Below, in pieces: positions 11,420 through 23,441 of a stretch of DNA of 64,000 bases. Each line of letters opens with the position of its first letter. Within the stretch, counting starts at the first letter, position 1. The DNA lies in NCBI GenBank assembly GCA_033398695.1, contig CM065809.1, forward strand, positions 88,889,644-88,953,643, written 5' to 3'. Source of the stretch: Orobanche coerulescens. Its lineage: Eukaryota > Streptophyta > Magnoliopsida > Lamiales > Orobanchaceae. A program made the translations under genes and the position numbers. The notes beneath the pieces were generated by a model. It searched no databases. It was not told the DNA's origin and saw nothing but the letters and a program-made list of their open reading frames with translations.

Positions 11420-13102
11420 GTCCTCCCCTCCTAATTTCGTCCTCGAAATTGACACACCGAACAGTTCTGGATATTTGCTTTGCATTTCCTCCTCTCTTTC
11501 CCATGTAGCCTCTTCAACGGCATGATTCCTCCGCAAAATCTTTACCAAATGAATTTCCTTGTTCCTTAGTTTCTTTATTTTCTTATCAAGAACCTGTACC
11601 GGCTTCTCTTCATAGGAAAAGTCTGGGGATAATTCCAACGGCTCATAATTTAACACATGTGAGGGGTTGGAAATGTACCTCTTTAACATGGACACATGGA
11701 ATACGTTGTGTACACCAGATAGCGAAGGAGGTAAGGCTATTCTATAAGCTCTGTCACCAACTCTCTCAAGGATTTCAAATGGGCCAACATATCTCGGGCA
11801 AAGTTTTCCTTTCTTCCCAAATCTCATTATGCTTTTCATCGGGGATACCCTCAAGAAGACATAGTCTCCAACTGCCAATTCCAAATCTCTTCTTCGATTA
11901 TCTGCATAACTCTTCTGTCTACTTTGTGCAATTTTCATTCGTTCTCTTATCTTTTCTAACGCCATAGCAGTCTGTTGTATCATTTCTGGGCCCAGTAGAC
12001 TTCTTTCTCCAACTTCATCCCAGTGTACGGGAGATCTACATTTTCTCCCATATAGTGCTTCATAAGGTGCCATCCCAATTGTAGATTGGTAACTGTTGTT
12101 GTAGGTGAACTCTACCAATGGAAGCTTTGTATCCCAATTGCCCTTGAAATCTAGTATGCATGCTCTCAACATATCTTCGAGTATTTGAATAACTCTTTCT
12201 GACTGCCCATCACTTTGTGGATGAAATGCGGTGCTGAAAGCAAGCTTCGTACCCATTGCATTATGTAAACTTTTCCAAAATGCAGATGTGAATTTAGGGT
12301 CCCTGTCAGATACTATAGATATTGGCACCCCATGTAGCCGGACTATCTCTTTAATATATTCCTGAGCGTATCGATCCATATTATATGTGGATTTTACTGG
12401 CAAGAAATGAGCAGACTTGGTCAATCTATCAACAATCACCCATATGGAATTATACCCACTTTGAGTCCTTGGTAGCCCAAGCACAAAATCCATTGTAATG
12501 TGTTCCCATTTCCATTCCGGAATTAGTAAAGGCTTCAATAATCCTGCTGGTCTCTGATGTTCAGTTTTGATCTGCTGACAAGTTAGACATTCTGCGACGA
12601 ATTTTGCGATATCTTTCTTCATGTTAGGCCACCAATAATGTTGTTGCAAGTCTTTATACATTTTTGTGCTACCTGGATGTATTGAATAAGGACTGGAATG
12701 AGCTTCCTTCAGAATTTCCCCTATGATGGTTGTGTCAGCTGGCACACACAGTCTCCCTTTATATCGTAATATTTTGTCACCAGAGACTGTGAAGTTTGGT
12801 AATTTGCCTTCATCAACTTTTTCCCTTAATTTGCCAATGTACTGATCCGCCTTCTGGGTTTCTTTGATTATATCTTGAAGTACAGGTTTCAATATGAGTG
12901 CTGATAATGAACAAATCTTTCTTTTGGGCACAATTTCCAGTTCTAACTTTTGAAAGTCTAATAATAATGCATTCTGTGTGATTAGAAAGGAAGACATAGA
13001 CTTTCTACTTAATGCATCTGCAACCACATTTGCCTTACCAGGATGATAGTTGATCTCGCAATCATAGTCTTTCACCAATTCCAACCATCTTCGCTGCCGC
13101 AT
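11381..13102 (-). pseudogene. pol: G1 partial pol 1: RNase H end, integrase, chromodomain
   Basis: The 573-codon frame is open throughout but begins inside RNase H because the upstream part is deleted, so it cannot make a full polyprotein. It carries the RNase H tail [14 protein letters not shown], the integrase zinc-binding residues H135, H142, C172 and C175, and the catalytic triad D205, D266 and E302 ([24 protein letters not shown]) with canonical D-35-E spacing. A C-terminal chromodomain-like segment contains HAVEEATWEREEE. The last ~13 codons run into LTR A. An intact integrase-chromodomain frame in a unit with no RT is unusual; it implies recent duplication, not selection. Confidence 0.9.
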
Positions 13103-13110
13103 ATTCCATC

Positions 13111-15190
13111 TGTAACACCCCCTAACCTAGCAGCTGAACCGCAAAGGGGTCCGTGCTACTAAGTTGGGGAGTCTCACGCTTTTAAACTTTGAAAATCAAT
13201 AAAAAGTAGATTTGGTAATGCGAGTACTCAAGGAAATAATGCAAACCGGTATTATTTATTCAAAACATTACACAACCTTAAGTTTAATACATAGCAAAAC
13301 CATAACAGAGTGACCTTATTAAAAACAAAACATAGTCTTCCAGCATAGGGGCGAAATAGCTGGGAATGGCATATGGACAAGTCTCCGGCTGTCAACACTG
13401 AAGAAGATAGTCAACTCCTAAACGTGAGCATCATCACCTGTATCATAAGAATCTAATGAGCTAATGGCTCAGTAAGATGAGACTTCTGTAATAGCAAAGT
13501 ATCACGTAGCACGTTTATCAATGAATAACTACTATATATATAGTCATGTTCTTGTAAAATCCTTTCTTCGGGTACCCTTGAAGTGTGGTACTCGACTGAT
13601 AGTGATAGGCCATGGTTTTCGGAACCTGTTCATATAATTGGCCAATAAAAGATGTATACGGGGGTTCCCATACTGGTTTTTCAATCAATGGTATTAGCCG
13701 TATTCAACCTTTTTTCATTCAGTGTGGGTTTCCTTGACCGACTTTCAGCCGCAAGTATTTGCCACCATGTGTTGGGTCCGCCGGTCCCCCGCATCCCGTG
13801 CCTACCCGCCATCAATCAAGTACCATACTTCCTGTTCTTAAACATTCTTTTACATACACATGTCATGCACGATCATTCAATAACAGTCACGTATGAAAAT
13901 ATCAATCAATATATGATCCTTATGATACAGCAAGGAAAAGCATCATCTTACCTCAAGTCCTGTGCCTGTTGATGTGAAAAGATCAGTTTCTATAGATGGA
14001 TGTGCTAAAATCCTTGAAGAAAATCTGAAACCTCTTTGGGGACTTTTGTCAATCACCTTTGAAAAACTGTCAGATTTGAGCTATCTGTTTGATCGGGATT
14101 TTTGTGGCTTTTATAGTTTTTGGAAGGACAATATGTTTCGGGCGTTTGAAAGTAGAGTTTCACAGCTTCAAAATGATATATTATATGTACAAAACCACGT
14201 CCGGGAACATGTATAAATAAGGGCTCAAATTCGGTTGAAAATCAACCTTACCCGGACAGCTGGAACCCTTATCCGGACAGCTGGCCGAGAAGCTTCTGTC
14301 GGTCGTGACCGACCTTATCCGACAATTGGACCGATGCCTTATCCGACAGCTCGCCGAGAAGCTTCGTCGGTCGTGATCGACCTTATCCGACAGTGGACAC
14401 CTTATCCGGATAGTGGTCGAGAAGCTTCATCGGTCGTGGCCGACCTTATCCGGACAGTGGGCGGCCTTATCCGGATAGTGGCCTAGAAGCTTCATCGGCC
14501 ATGACCGCGCTTGTCGATCGGCGTGTCCGGCGGTGACCGGCAAATGTCCGTCAACTTGGCTCACCGGTTCGACCCCTTCCCGATGTCCAAATTCGATTTT
14601 CCGACTGTTCCTGTGCTCGTCTGAGTTAAATCTTCGATATGCTCGGAACCAAGTTTCGATAATATTAAAATAATAATTTAATATTATTTTTGCGGTATAA
14701 GTGTTACAAATGAAAATTTTATCGTATCAATTCGCCGAAAATTTTGAAATCACTTTCAAAAATTCTAAAATAATCCTTATAATTTATTTTGAAATCTTTA
14801 CTTTTTAAATCTTTTATTTTATGTTGGAAACATGTCGATCCAAGTATTGGACAACTTGTAATTATTGAAATCCATGACCATTAGCAAAATAAATAGCACT
14901 TAATTAAGTCTTTGAATTTTCTAGGGTATTACAATTATTATTTTATAATCATTTAGCACATCGATCTCCTTCGAGAAACCAGGCTCCTCACTGCAACAAA
15001 ACATCTCACAATGACCTTTTATCATGTTAGAGGAGATAATTAACATGTCGTATAAAACGTAATGCAAAGGGACATAGCAGTTATTCATGCTCATGAAATG
15101 TCTACTTGTATGCCATGTTTTCATAATGCATATTATATAAATGCATTTAGGTATTAAATGGTTATTGGCTTAGGGGATAACCGGGCATTC
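13111..15190 (-). repeat. G1 LTR B
   Basis: The copy starts TGTAACACCCCC and is nearly identical to A, C and D. Its right end reads GGGCATTCTGA instead of GGGCATTACA, so the canonical terminus is altered, as in copy C. Array repeats with TATCCGGATA-like and GAAGCTTC words lie at 14240-14520. A TATTTATA box (minus) lies near 14211-14219. No coding content is seen. Confidence 0.88.
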
Positions 15191-16878
15191 TGATCCTCCT
15201 CCTTATAAAATTTCGTCCTCGAAATTGACATACCGAACAGTTCCGGATATTTGCTTTGCATTTCCTCCTCTCTTTCCCATGTAGCCTCTTCAACGGCATG
15301 ATTCCTCCACAAAATCTTTACCAAATGAATTTCCTTGTTCCTTAGTTTCTTTATTTTCTTATCAAGAACCTGTACCGGCTTCTCTTCATAGGACAAGTCT
15401 GGGGATAATTCCAACGGCTCATAATTTAACACATGTGAGGGGTTGGAAATGTACCTCTTTAACATGGACACATGGAATACGTTGTGTACACCAGATAGCG
15501 AAGGAGGTAAGGCTATTCTATAAGCTCTGTCACCAACTCTCTCAAGGATTTCAAATGGGCCAACATATCTCGGGCTAAGTTTTCCTTTCTTCCCAAATCT
15601 CATTATGCTTTTCATCGGGGATACCCTCAAGAAGACATAGTCTCCAACTGCCAATTCCAAATCTCTTCTTCGATTATCTGCATAAATCTTCTGTCTACTT
15701 TGTGCAATTTTCATTCGTTCTCTTATCTTTTCTACCGCCATAGCAGTCTGTTGTATCATTTCTGGGCCCAGTAGACTTCTTTCTCCAACTTCATCCCAGT
15801 GTACGGGAGATCTACATTTTCTCCCATATAGTGCTTCATAAGGTGCCATCCCAATTGTAGATTGGTAACTGTTGTTGTAGGTGAACTCTACCAATGGAAG
15901 CTTTGTATCCCAATTGCCCTTGAAATCTAGTATGCATGATCTCAACATATCTTCGAGTATTTGAATAACTCTTTCTGACTGCCCATCACTTTGTGGATGA
16001 AATGCGGTGTTGAAAGCAAGCTTCGTACCCATTGCATTATGTAAACTTTTCCAAAATGCAGATGTGAATTTAGGGTCCCTGTCAGATACTATAGATATTG
16101 GCACCCCATGTAGCCGGACTATCTCTTTAATATATTCCTGAGCGTATTGATCCATATTATATGTGGATTTTACTGGCAAGAAATGAGCAGACTTGGTCAA
16201 TCTATCAACAATCACCCATATGGAATTATACCCACTTTGAGTCCTTGGTAGCCCAAGCACAAAATCCATTGTAATGTGTTCCCATTTCCATTCCGGAATT
16301 AGTAAAGGCTTCAATAATCCTGCTGGTCTCTAATGTTCAGTTTTGATCTGCTCACAAGTTAGACATTCTGCGACGAATTTTGCGATATCTTTCTTCATGT
16401 TAGGCCACCAATAATGTTGTTGCAAGTCTTTATACATTTTTGTGCTACCTGGATGTATTGAATAAGGACTGGAATGAGCTTCCTTCAGAATTTCCCCTAT
16501 GATGGTTGTGTCAGCTGGCACACACAGTCTCCCTTTATATCGTAATATTTTGTCACCAGAGACTGTGAAGTTTGGTAATTTGCCTTCATCAACTTTTTCC
16601 CTTAATTTGCCAATGTACTGATCCGCCTTTTGGGTTTCTTTGATTATATATTGAAGTACAGGTTTCAATATGAGTGCTGATAACGAACAAATCTTTCTTT
16701 TGGGCACAATTTCCAGTTCTAACTTTTGCAAGTCTAATAATAATGGATTCTGTGTGATTAGAAAGGAAGACATAGACTTTCTACTTAATGCATCTGCAAC
16801 CACATTTGCCTTACGAGGATGATAGTTGATCTCGCAATCATAGTCTTTCACAAATTCCAACCATCTTCGCTGCCGCAT
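15154..16878 (-). pseudogene. pol: G1 partial pol 2: RNase H end, integrase, chromodomain
   Basis: This is the second copy of the truncated interior, starting at the same RNase H residue as unit 1. A single CAG-to-TAG change near 16331 splits it into frames 16330-16878 (RNase H tail, zinc-binding domain) and 15154-16314 (integrase core, chromodomain). The triad motifs [17 protein letters not shown] and DGQSERV are intact. In the zinc domain CLTCEQIK replaces CLTCQQIK, keeping both cysteines. The identical truncation point shows common descent with unit 1. Confidence 0.9.
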
Positions 16879-17634
16879 ATTCCATCTGTAACACCCCCTA
16901 ACCTAGCAGCTGAACCGCAAAGGGGTCCATGCTACTAAGTTGGGGAGTCTCACGCTTTTAAACTTTGAAAATCAATAAAAAGTAGATTTGGTAATGCGAG
17001 TACTCAAGGAAATAATGCAAATCGGTATTATTTATTCAAAACATTACACAACCTTAAGTTTAATACATAGCAAAACCATAACAGAGTGATCTTATTAAAA
17101 ACAAAACATAGTCTTCCAAAGATAGGGCGAAATAGCTGGGAATGGCATATGGACAAGTCTCCGGCTGTCAACACTGAAGAAGATAGTCAACTCCTAAACG
17201 TGAGCATCATCACCTGTATCATAAGAATCTAATGAGCTAATGGCTCAGTAAGATGAGACTTCTGTAATAGCAAAGTATCACGTAGCACGTTTATCAATGA
17301 ATAACTACTATATATATAGTCATGTTCTTGTAAAATCCTTTCTTCGGGTACCCTTGAAGTGTGGTACTCGACTGATAGTGATAGGCCATGGTTTTCGGAA
17401 CCTGTTCATATAATTGGCCAATAAAAGATGTATACGGGGGTTCCCATACTGGTTTTTCAACCAATGGTATTAGCCGTATTCAACCTTTTTTCATTTAGTG
17501 TGGGTTTCCTTGACCGACTTTCAGCCGCAAGTATTTGCCACCATGTGTTGGGTCCGCCGGTCCCCCGCGTCCCGTGCCTACCCGCCATCAATCAAGTACC
17601 ATACTTCCTGTTCTTAAACATTCTTTTACATACA

Positions 17635-18807
17635 TGTTGTTGCCCAAAATATTTATCCGAAGATTAATACTGCTGGAAGACGGACAACAAACAACAATTG
17701 CGGGAGCACTTCCGAGAGAAGATAAATAATACAAGATTTGCCGGGTTTGTTAGGCCCGGGCTTGAATGCTCTCGCGAGATGTTATTAATACAAATATTCG
17801 TGGATACAAGTATTAATGAGAGAAATCTAAATACAATGAGTGTACAAAGACTCTGTTAATCCGGCTCTTGAGCAAAGCTTGGTGTTCTTCGTCCCGCCGA
17901 TAATCTGCTCGAGGAGAAAAGGCCGGGAGAAGTAAGACCGAAAGAAAGCTGTTGCCAAGAGTTGGAGATTAGCCAAGTGCTTAATGTTTGCTTCTGTATA
18001 GTGTGCTTGAATCGCAATATTGCTGAAGGAAGTTCCAGGTGCACGGTGCCTTGCTTATATAGGGACAGCCGAGTCTTGTTCTTTAGTGGCCGATCGCCTG
18101 CCGGCTATTAAAATAATCTGCCGATCGCCTGCCGGCCAATACTTTAATGGGGCGATCTCCTGGGCTGTCAGGCTAAAGTCCAAGGAAGATGCTGGCTGTC
18201 CGAATAAAGTCCAATGCAGTGGCTGGTGCCAGCTGGGCGGTCCAATAAGGAGCCAGAACGTGTCCGGAGCCAGTCAACATGCGGCCCTACTGACAGCTTT
18301 CGGCGGCCTGTCGGCTGGTAGAGAGAATCTGCCAGATTGTGGTCAATGGCCCGGGATTCGCGGATCTTGTCCCGGTCCTTGCACGTGGTGCCAGTCTTGA
18401 GGCTCGGTCTTTGCCGACTGGATGGCCATCGGTGGTGATCGACATGAGGAGGTCGACTCTAGCTGATCATCCGAGGTCGCTATCGGCCAGTGGATAGAGG
18501 TCGCCAATGGTCGGTCACCAAGGGTAGGTCGCCAGGGGTCGATCGGCAGATGCCGATAGAGGGTCGCCAGATGTCGGTCGCCAGGAGTCGGTCGCCGAGT
18601 ACCGAGAGGCGATCGTCTTTGATGTCGATCGCTCGGCACCGTGACTGGTCCTGGGACCTTCGGTCGGTCGATCTAGCATGTTCGCTGAGTTAAGGCTCGG
18701 TCGCCTGGTCGCTGGTCGGCAGACTTGTCTTGGCCGCTCGGCAGTGACTCGGTCGCCCGTCTTCCTAGTAGATCGCCGGTCGGAAGGTGTTAAAACTTGA
18801 CACAACA
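17635..18807 (-). repeat. 3' LTR of TRG-2
   Basis: The LTR begins TGTTGTTGCCC and ends TTGACACAACA. A TATATAAG box (minus) lies at about 18055-18062. Upstream of it are CGATCGCC-type motifs. Compared with the 21023 copy it has one extra unit of the direct repeat around 18090-18150, a visible LTR-LTR length difference. Confidence 0.9.
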
Positions 18808-19613
18808 ATTGCCCCCCAGCTTGCTCCTATGTTGAAGACATGGGGCGAGGTGGTTCTTGCTGGTGATCGTGTAAGGATGAGGACGGGCGATCTGAGCTGA
18901 CTTAGGACTCGGACTTGGGCTATCATGGTCGACTGGCTTAGCTATCTTTCGGTCTTGTACCTGCAAAAAACAACATTGGCCGATCCCCCACGGAAACTTG
19001 GTGGTTTCGCCTGCTTGAGGAATCGTGCACAGTCGCGGAGATCGATGGACCGATTCCATGACCGTGTCTTGGTGCGCGAAGACAATGAGTGTCTCGTGAC
19101 TCACTTTATTATGAGGGTCCTCTGTTAGGCTACGCCTCGCCTTGTATTTAAACGAAGGGCGTGCGGTCTCGGTCTAGAGGAGTCCTTGCGCGGGGCAGCG
19201 TCGGATGAATCAACTCCACGCCCGCGGCTTGTTAGCTCTGCTTCCACCTTGGCCAGCCATGGAGATGGCCGACCTCGACGGTGTACGTTGAGACGGGGTT
19301 GTGGCATGTGTCCACTGATTAATGTTGGAGAGCCCTCCGACTACGCCGGCCTCGTATTTAAACGAGGGCGGGCGATCTCGGCCGAAAGGGACCTTGCATG
19401 GCCGGGCGCGGTTCCATCGATGCTGTGACCATGGCTTTATGATGCGCGGTGGAGGCGATCTTATGCCTTAGTCCGTCATGTTATATCTTTGGATGTAGAT
19501 GGCGATCGTGTCCACCGGGTTCTTGATGATGTTGCGATCGGCGGAAGATCGCGATCGTCGCTCGGCCGATCGCATTATTCGTAGGTCGATATTGGCGATC
19601 GGTCGGCTAGTCC

Positions 19614-20895
19614 TCATTTTAGAATAGGCGCAGGCGGGGATCGAGTCCTCCTCTCTGGCAGGTAGTAGCGATCGGGCGGGAGGCCGGAGGTCTTCGACGG
19701 CGCCGACCGATCTACTCCTAGTGAGAAGAAGCCTTTGCACGGACAGAAATCTGCGGCTCTAGCCGGAAGGCTGCGTAGGTCGTCGGCGGGGTCTTCGTGA
19801 GATGCCCGAACATAGGCGAAACCCCGAAAACCCCCAGGACCGCGTAGAGGCGGTCTCATCGCTACGGGCTCGCCGGTGAGGATGATCATGTCAACCTGGT
19901 CGATGTAGTCCGAGTCGGACTCCTGTTCTCCTTGCTCGATTTGCATCATGCGATGGCGACCTTCCGGCGGGCGACCACTGGTGGCGAAGTGTTCCGTGAA
20001 GACGTCGCCCGGCTCGTTAAAGGAGACAATGGACCGAGGTGGCAATGAAGTGTACCACCGGTGGCGAGGTCGCCCAAAGGTCGAGAGGAACATTCGGCAC
20101 TGGTCGCGTCCGATGCCCCACACCGGTCATGTAGATGTTGAACTTGTGCAGTGTGCTTGGGGTCCGATCGCCCGGTACGGGTGTCCGAGGAGGGGCGATC
20201 TTGTGCTGCACCGGGTCGAGCTCGATGTCGATCGCGAGCGGCTCGCTCGGCGGGGCGATCGTCCTCACGGCGCCTGCCCCGGATTGCAGGAGCGCCTTCA
20301 TGTCGTTGAGTTGACGTTGCATTGCGGCAATCGCCGCGGCTCGGCTGCTTGCGGATCGGCTTTGGGCGCGGGGGCCGAGGCGATCGTGTACCGATCTCCG
20401 GACCCCGCTGCTGCCGACCTCGGGAATTTGGCGAGCGGGAGCCAGGCGGCTGGATCGTCTTGTGGGAGCCGGGTAGGCCGAGCTCCTGGTGACGGATACC
20501 AACTTCGTCGTCACGTAGCCGGGCCGGATGCCCGGCCGCTGTGTCGGGTCACCGCCTGTGCGATCGAAGACAGAGGTGCCCATTGCCAGCGCCTCTTCTT
20601 GCGGGCGAAAGCCTCTGGCGATGCTCGGCCGGTAGTGCTTTGAGCTTCCGCTTGATCTTCGGTGAGAGACCGGGCGTGGCGGAGACGCGTCGAGAGAACT
20701 CCGTCGCTCCCGTAGACGGCCAGGCCCCTTCGATTTGTTCCTTGGTTCGAACCGATCGAGCGAGAGGCTTGGGCCGCCGTCCGTGGACGGATCGAGCGTC
20801 TCGATCAGGCGGCTACCTTCCACCATCGGCCGCGGCTCGGACGGGACAGGGGTCCGCCGGTGGCCGGCTTTCTTCGATGCGGAGGCGGAAGACAT
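19614..20895 (-). pseudogene. gag: TRG-2 gag, frameshifted
   Basis: The likely start is the ATG complementary to 20893-20895 (MSSASASKKAG), matching the start proposed for TRG-1. The N-terminal frame runs to 20017, after which the gag-domain residues RWYTSLPPRSI continue in another frame (19614-20123). That frame preserves the tail with SHEDPADDLRSLPARA. At least one frameshift lies between 20017 and 20123. No zinc knuckle or pol follows. The role is the same as for TRG-1 gag. Confidence 0.78.
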
Positions 20896-21022
20896 GTTTT
20901 CTGAAGGATTTCTTTGAAGTGCAGTAAGTGTCACTTCAAGTATCTTCCCCGAGAACAGTGAGTGTTCTTCGGGACGGTAGGTATAAAAATCGAGGGTTGG
21001 ATGCCCTTCTTCTAGCGCCAAT

Positions 21023-22164
21023 TGTTGTTGCCCAAAATATTTATCCGAAGATTAATACTGCTGGAAGACGGACAACAAACAACAATTGCGGGAGCACTTC
21101 CGAGAGAAGATAAATAATACAAGATTTACCGGGTTTGTTAGGCCCGGGCTTGAATGCTCTCGTAAGATGTTATTAATACAAATATTCGTGGATACAAGTA
21201 TTAATGAGAGAAATCTAAATACAATGAGTGTACAAAGACTCTGTTAATCCGGCTCTTGAGCGAAGCTTGGTGTTCTTCGTCCCGCCGATAATCTGCTCGA
21301 GGAGAAAAGGCCGGGAGAAGTAAGACCGAAAGAAAGCTGTTGCCAAGAGTTGGAGATTAGCCAAGTGCTTAATGTTTGCTTCTGTATAGTGTGCTTGAAT
21401 CGCAATATTGCTGAAGGAAGTTCCAGGTGCACGGTGCCTTGCTTATATAGGGACAGCCGAGTCTTGTTCTTTAGTGGCCGATCGCCTGCCGGCCAATACT
21501 TTAATGGGGCGATCTCCTGGGCTGTCAGGCTAAAGTCCAAGGAAGATGCTGGCTGTCCGAATAAAGTCCAATGCAGTGGCTGGTGCCAGCTGGGCGGTCC
21601 AATAAGGAGCCAGAACGTGTCCGGAGCCAGTCAACATGCGGCCCTACTGACAGCTTTCGGCGGCCTGTCGGCTGGTGGAGAGAATCTGCCAGATTGTGGT
21701 CAATGGCCCGGGATTCGCGGATCTTGTCCCGGTCCTTGCACGTGGTGCCAGTCTTGAGGCTCGGTCTTTGCCGACTGGATGGCCATCGGTGGTGATCGAC
21801 ATGAGGAGGTCGACTCTAGCTGATCATCCGAGGTCGCTATCGGCCAGTGGATGGAGGTCGCCAATGGTCGGTCACCAAGGGTAGGTCGCCAGGGGTCGAT
21901 CGGCAGATGCCGATAGAGGGTCGCCAGATGTCGGTCGCCAGGAGTCGGTCGCCGAGTACCGAGAGGCGATCGTCTTTGATGTCGATCGCTCGGCACCGTG
22001 ACTGGTCCTAGGACCTTCGGTCGGTCGATCTAGCATGTTCGCTGAGTTAAGGCTCGGTCGCCTGGTCGCTGGTCAGCAGACTTGTCTTGGCCCCTCGGCA
22101 GTGACTCGGTCGCCCGTCTTCCTAGTAGATCGCCGGTCGGAAGGTGTTAAAACTTGACACAACA
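21023..22164 (-). repeat. 5' LTR of TRG-2
   Basis: The LTR lies between the primer-binding site and the ATACA duplication. The TATATAAG promoter box is complementary to 21442-21449. One copy of the CGATCGCC motif is missing relative to the 3' LTR. It drives transcription leftward through gag. Confidence 0.9.
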
Positions 22165-23441
22165 ATACACATGTCATGCATGATCATTCAATAACAGTCA
22201 CGTATGAAAATATCAATCAATATATGATCCTTATGATACAGCAAGGAAAAGCATCATCTTACCTCAAGTCCTGTGCCTGTTGATGTGAAAAGATCAGTTT
22301 CTATAGATGGATGTGCTAAAATCCTTGAAGAAAATTTGAAACCTCTTTGGGGACTTTTGTCAATCACCTTTGAAAAACTGTCAGATTTGAGCTATCTGTT
22401 TGATCGGGATTTTTGTGGCTTTATAGTTTTTGGAAGGACAATATGTTTCGGGCGTTTTAAAGTAGCGTTTCACAGCTTCAAAATGATATATTATATGTAC
22501 AAAACCACGTCCGGGAACATGTATAAATAAGGGCTCAAATTCGGTTGAAAATCAACCTTACCCGGACAGTGGAACCCTTATCCGGACGGTGGCCGAGAAG
22601 CTTCGTCGGTCGTGGCCGACCTTATCCGACAATGGGACCTTATCCGGATAGTGGTCGAAGCTTACATGGTCGTGATCGACCTTATCCGGACATTTGGATG
22701 ACCTTATCCGGATAGTGGCCTAGAAGCTTCTCGGCCATGACCGTGATTGTCGATCGGCGTGTCCGTGGTGGCCGGCAAATGTCCGTCAACTCGGCTCACC
22801 GGTTCGACACCTTCCCGATGTCCAAATTCGATTTTCCGACCTGTTCCAGACTAAATCGAGTTAAATCTTCGATATGCTCAGAACCAATTTTCGATAATAT
22901 TAAAATAATAATTTAATATTATTTTTGCAGTATAAGTGTTCTGAAATGAAAATTTTATCGTATCAATTCGTCGAAAATTTTCGAAATCACTTTCATAAAT
23001 TCTAAAATAATCCTTATAATTTATTTTGAAATCTTTACTTTTTAAATCTTTTATTTTATGTTGGAAACATATCGATCCAAGTATTGGACAACTTGTAATT
23101 ATTGAAATCCATGACCATTAGCAAAATAAATAGCACTTAATTAAGTCTTTGAATTTTCTAGGGTATTACAATTATTATTTTATAATCATTTAGCACATCG
23201 ATCTCCTTACTGAGAAACTGAGCTCCTCACTGCAACAAAACATCTCACAATGACCTTTTATCATGTTAGAGGAGATAATTAACATGTCGTATAAAACGTA
23301 ATGCAAAGGGACATAGCAGTTATTCATGCTCATGAAATGTCTACTTGTATGCCATGATTTCATAATGCATATTATATAAATGCATTTAGGTATTAAATGG
23401 TTATTGGCTTAGGGGATAACCGGGCATTCTGATCCTCCTCC

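Larger units (their letters stand above)
17635..22164 (-). mobile_element. Second TR-GAG retrotransposon (TRG-2), nested in G1 LTR C
   Basis: The element is in minus orientation with LTRs at 17635-18807 and 21023-22164 and a perfect target duplication ATACA (17630-17634 and 22165-22169). Removing it restores the G1 LTR sequence seen in copies A, B and D. The polypurine tract GGGGGGCAAT lies next to the left LTR (18808-18818). The primer-binding site TTGGCGCTAGAAGAAGGG lies next to the right LTR (about 21004-21021). The interior holds only a damaged gag. It is a distinct subfamily from TRG-1, with shorter LTRs and diverged R/U5. Many short GC-context gaps relative to TRG-1 suggest decay or sequence error. 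Confidence 0.92.
16887..23430 (-). repeat. G1 LTR C, split by TRG-2
   Basis: LTR C is 16887-17634 plus 22170-23430, with the TRG-2 element and the ATACA duplication between. It serves as the 3' LTR of the full-length G1 interior to its right. The right end GGGCATTCTGA matches copy B and differs from A and D. The repeat array lies at about 22556-22760. Confidence 0.88.
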
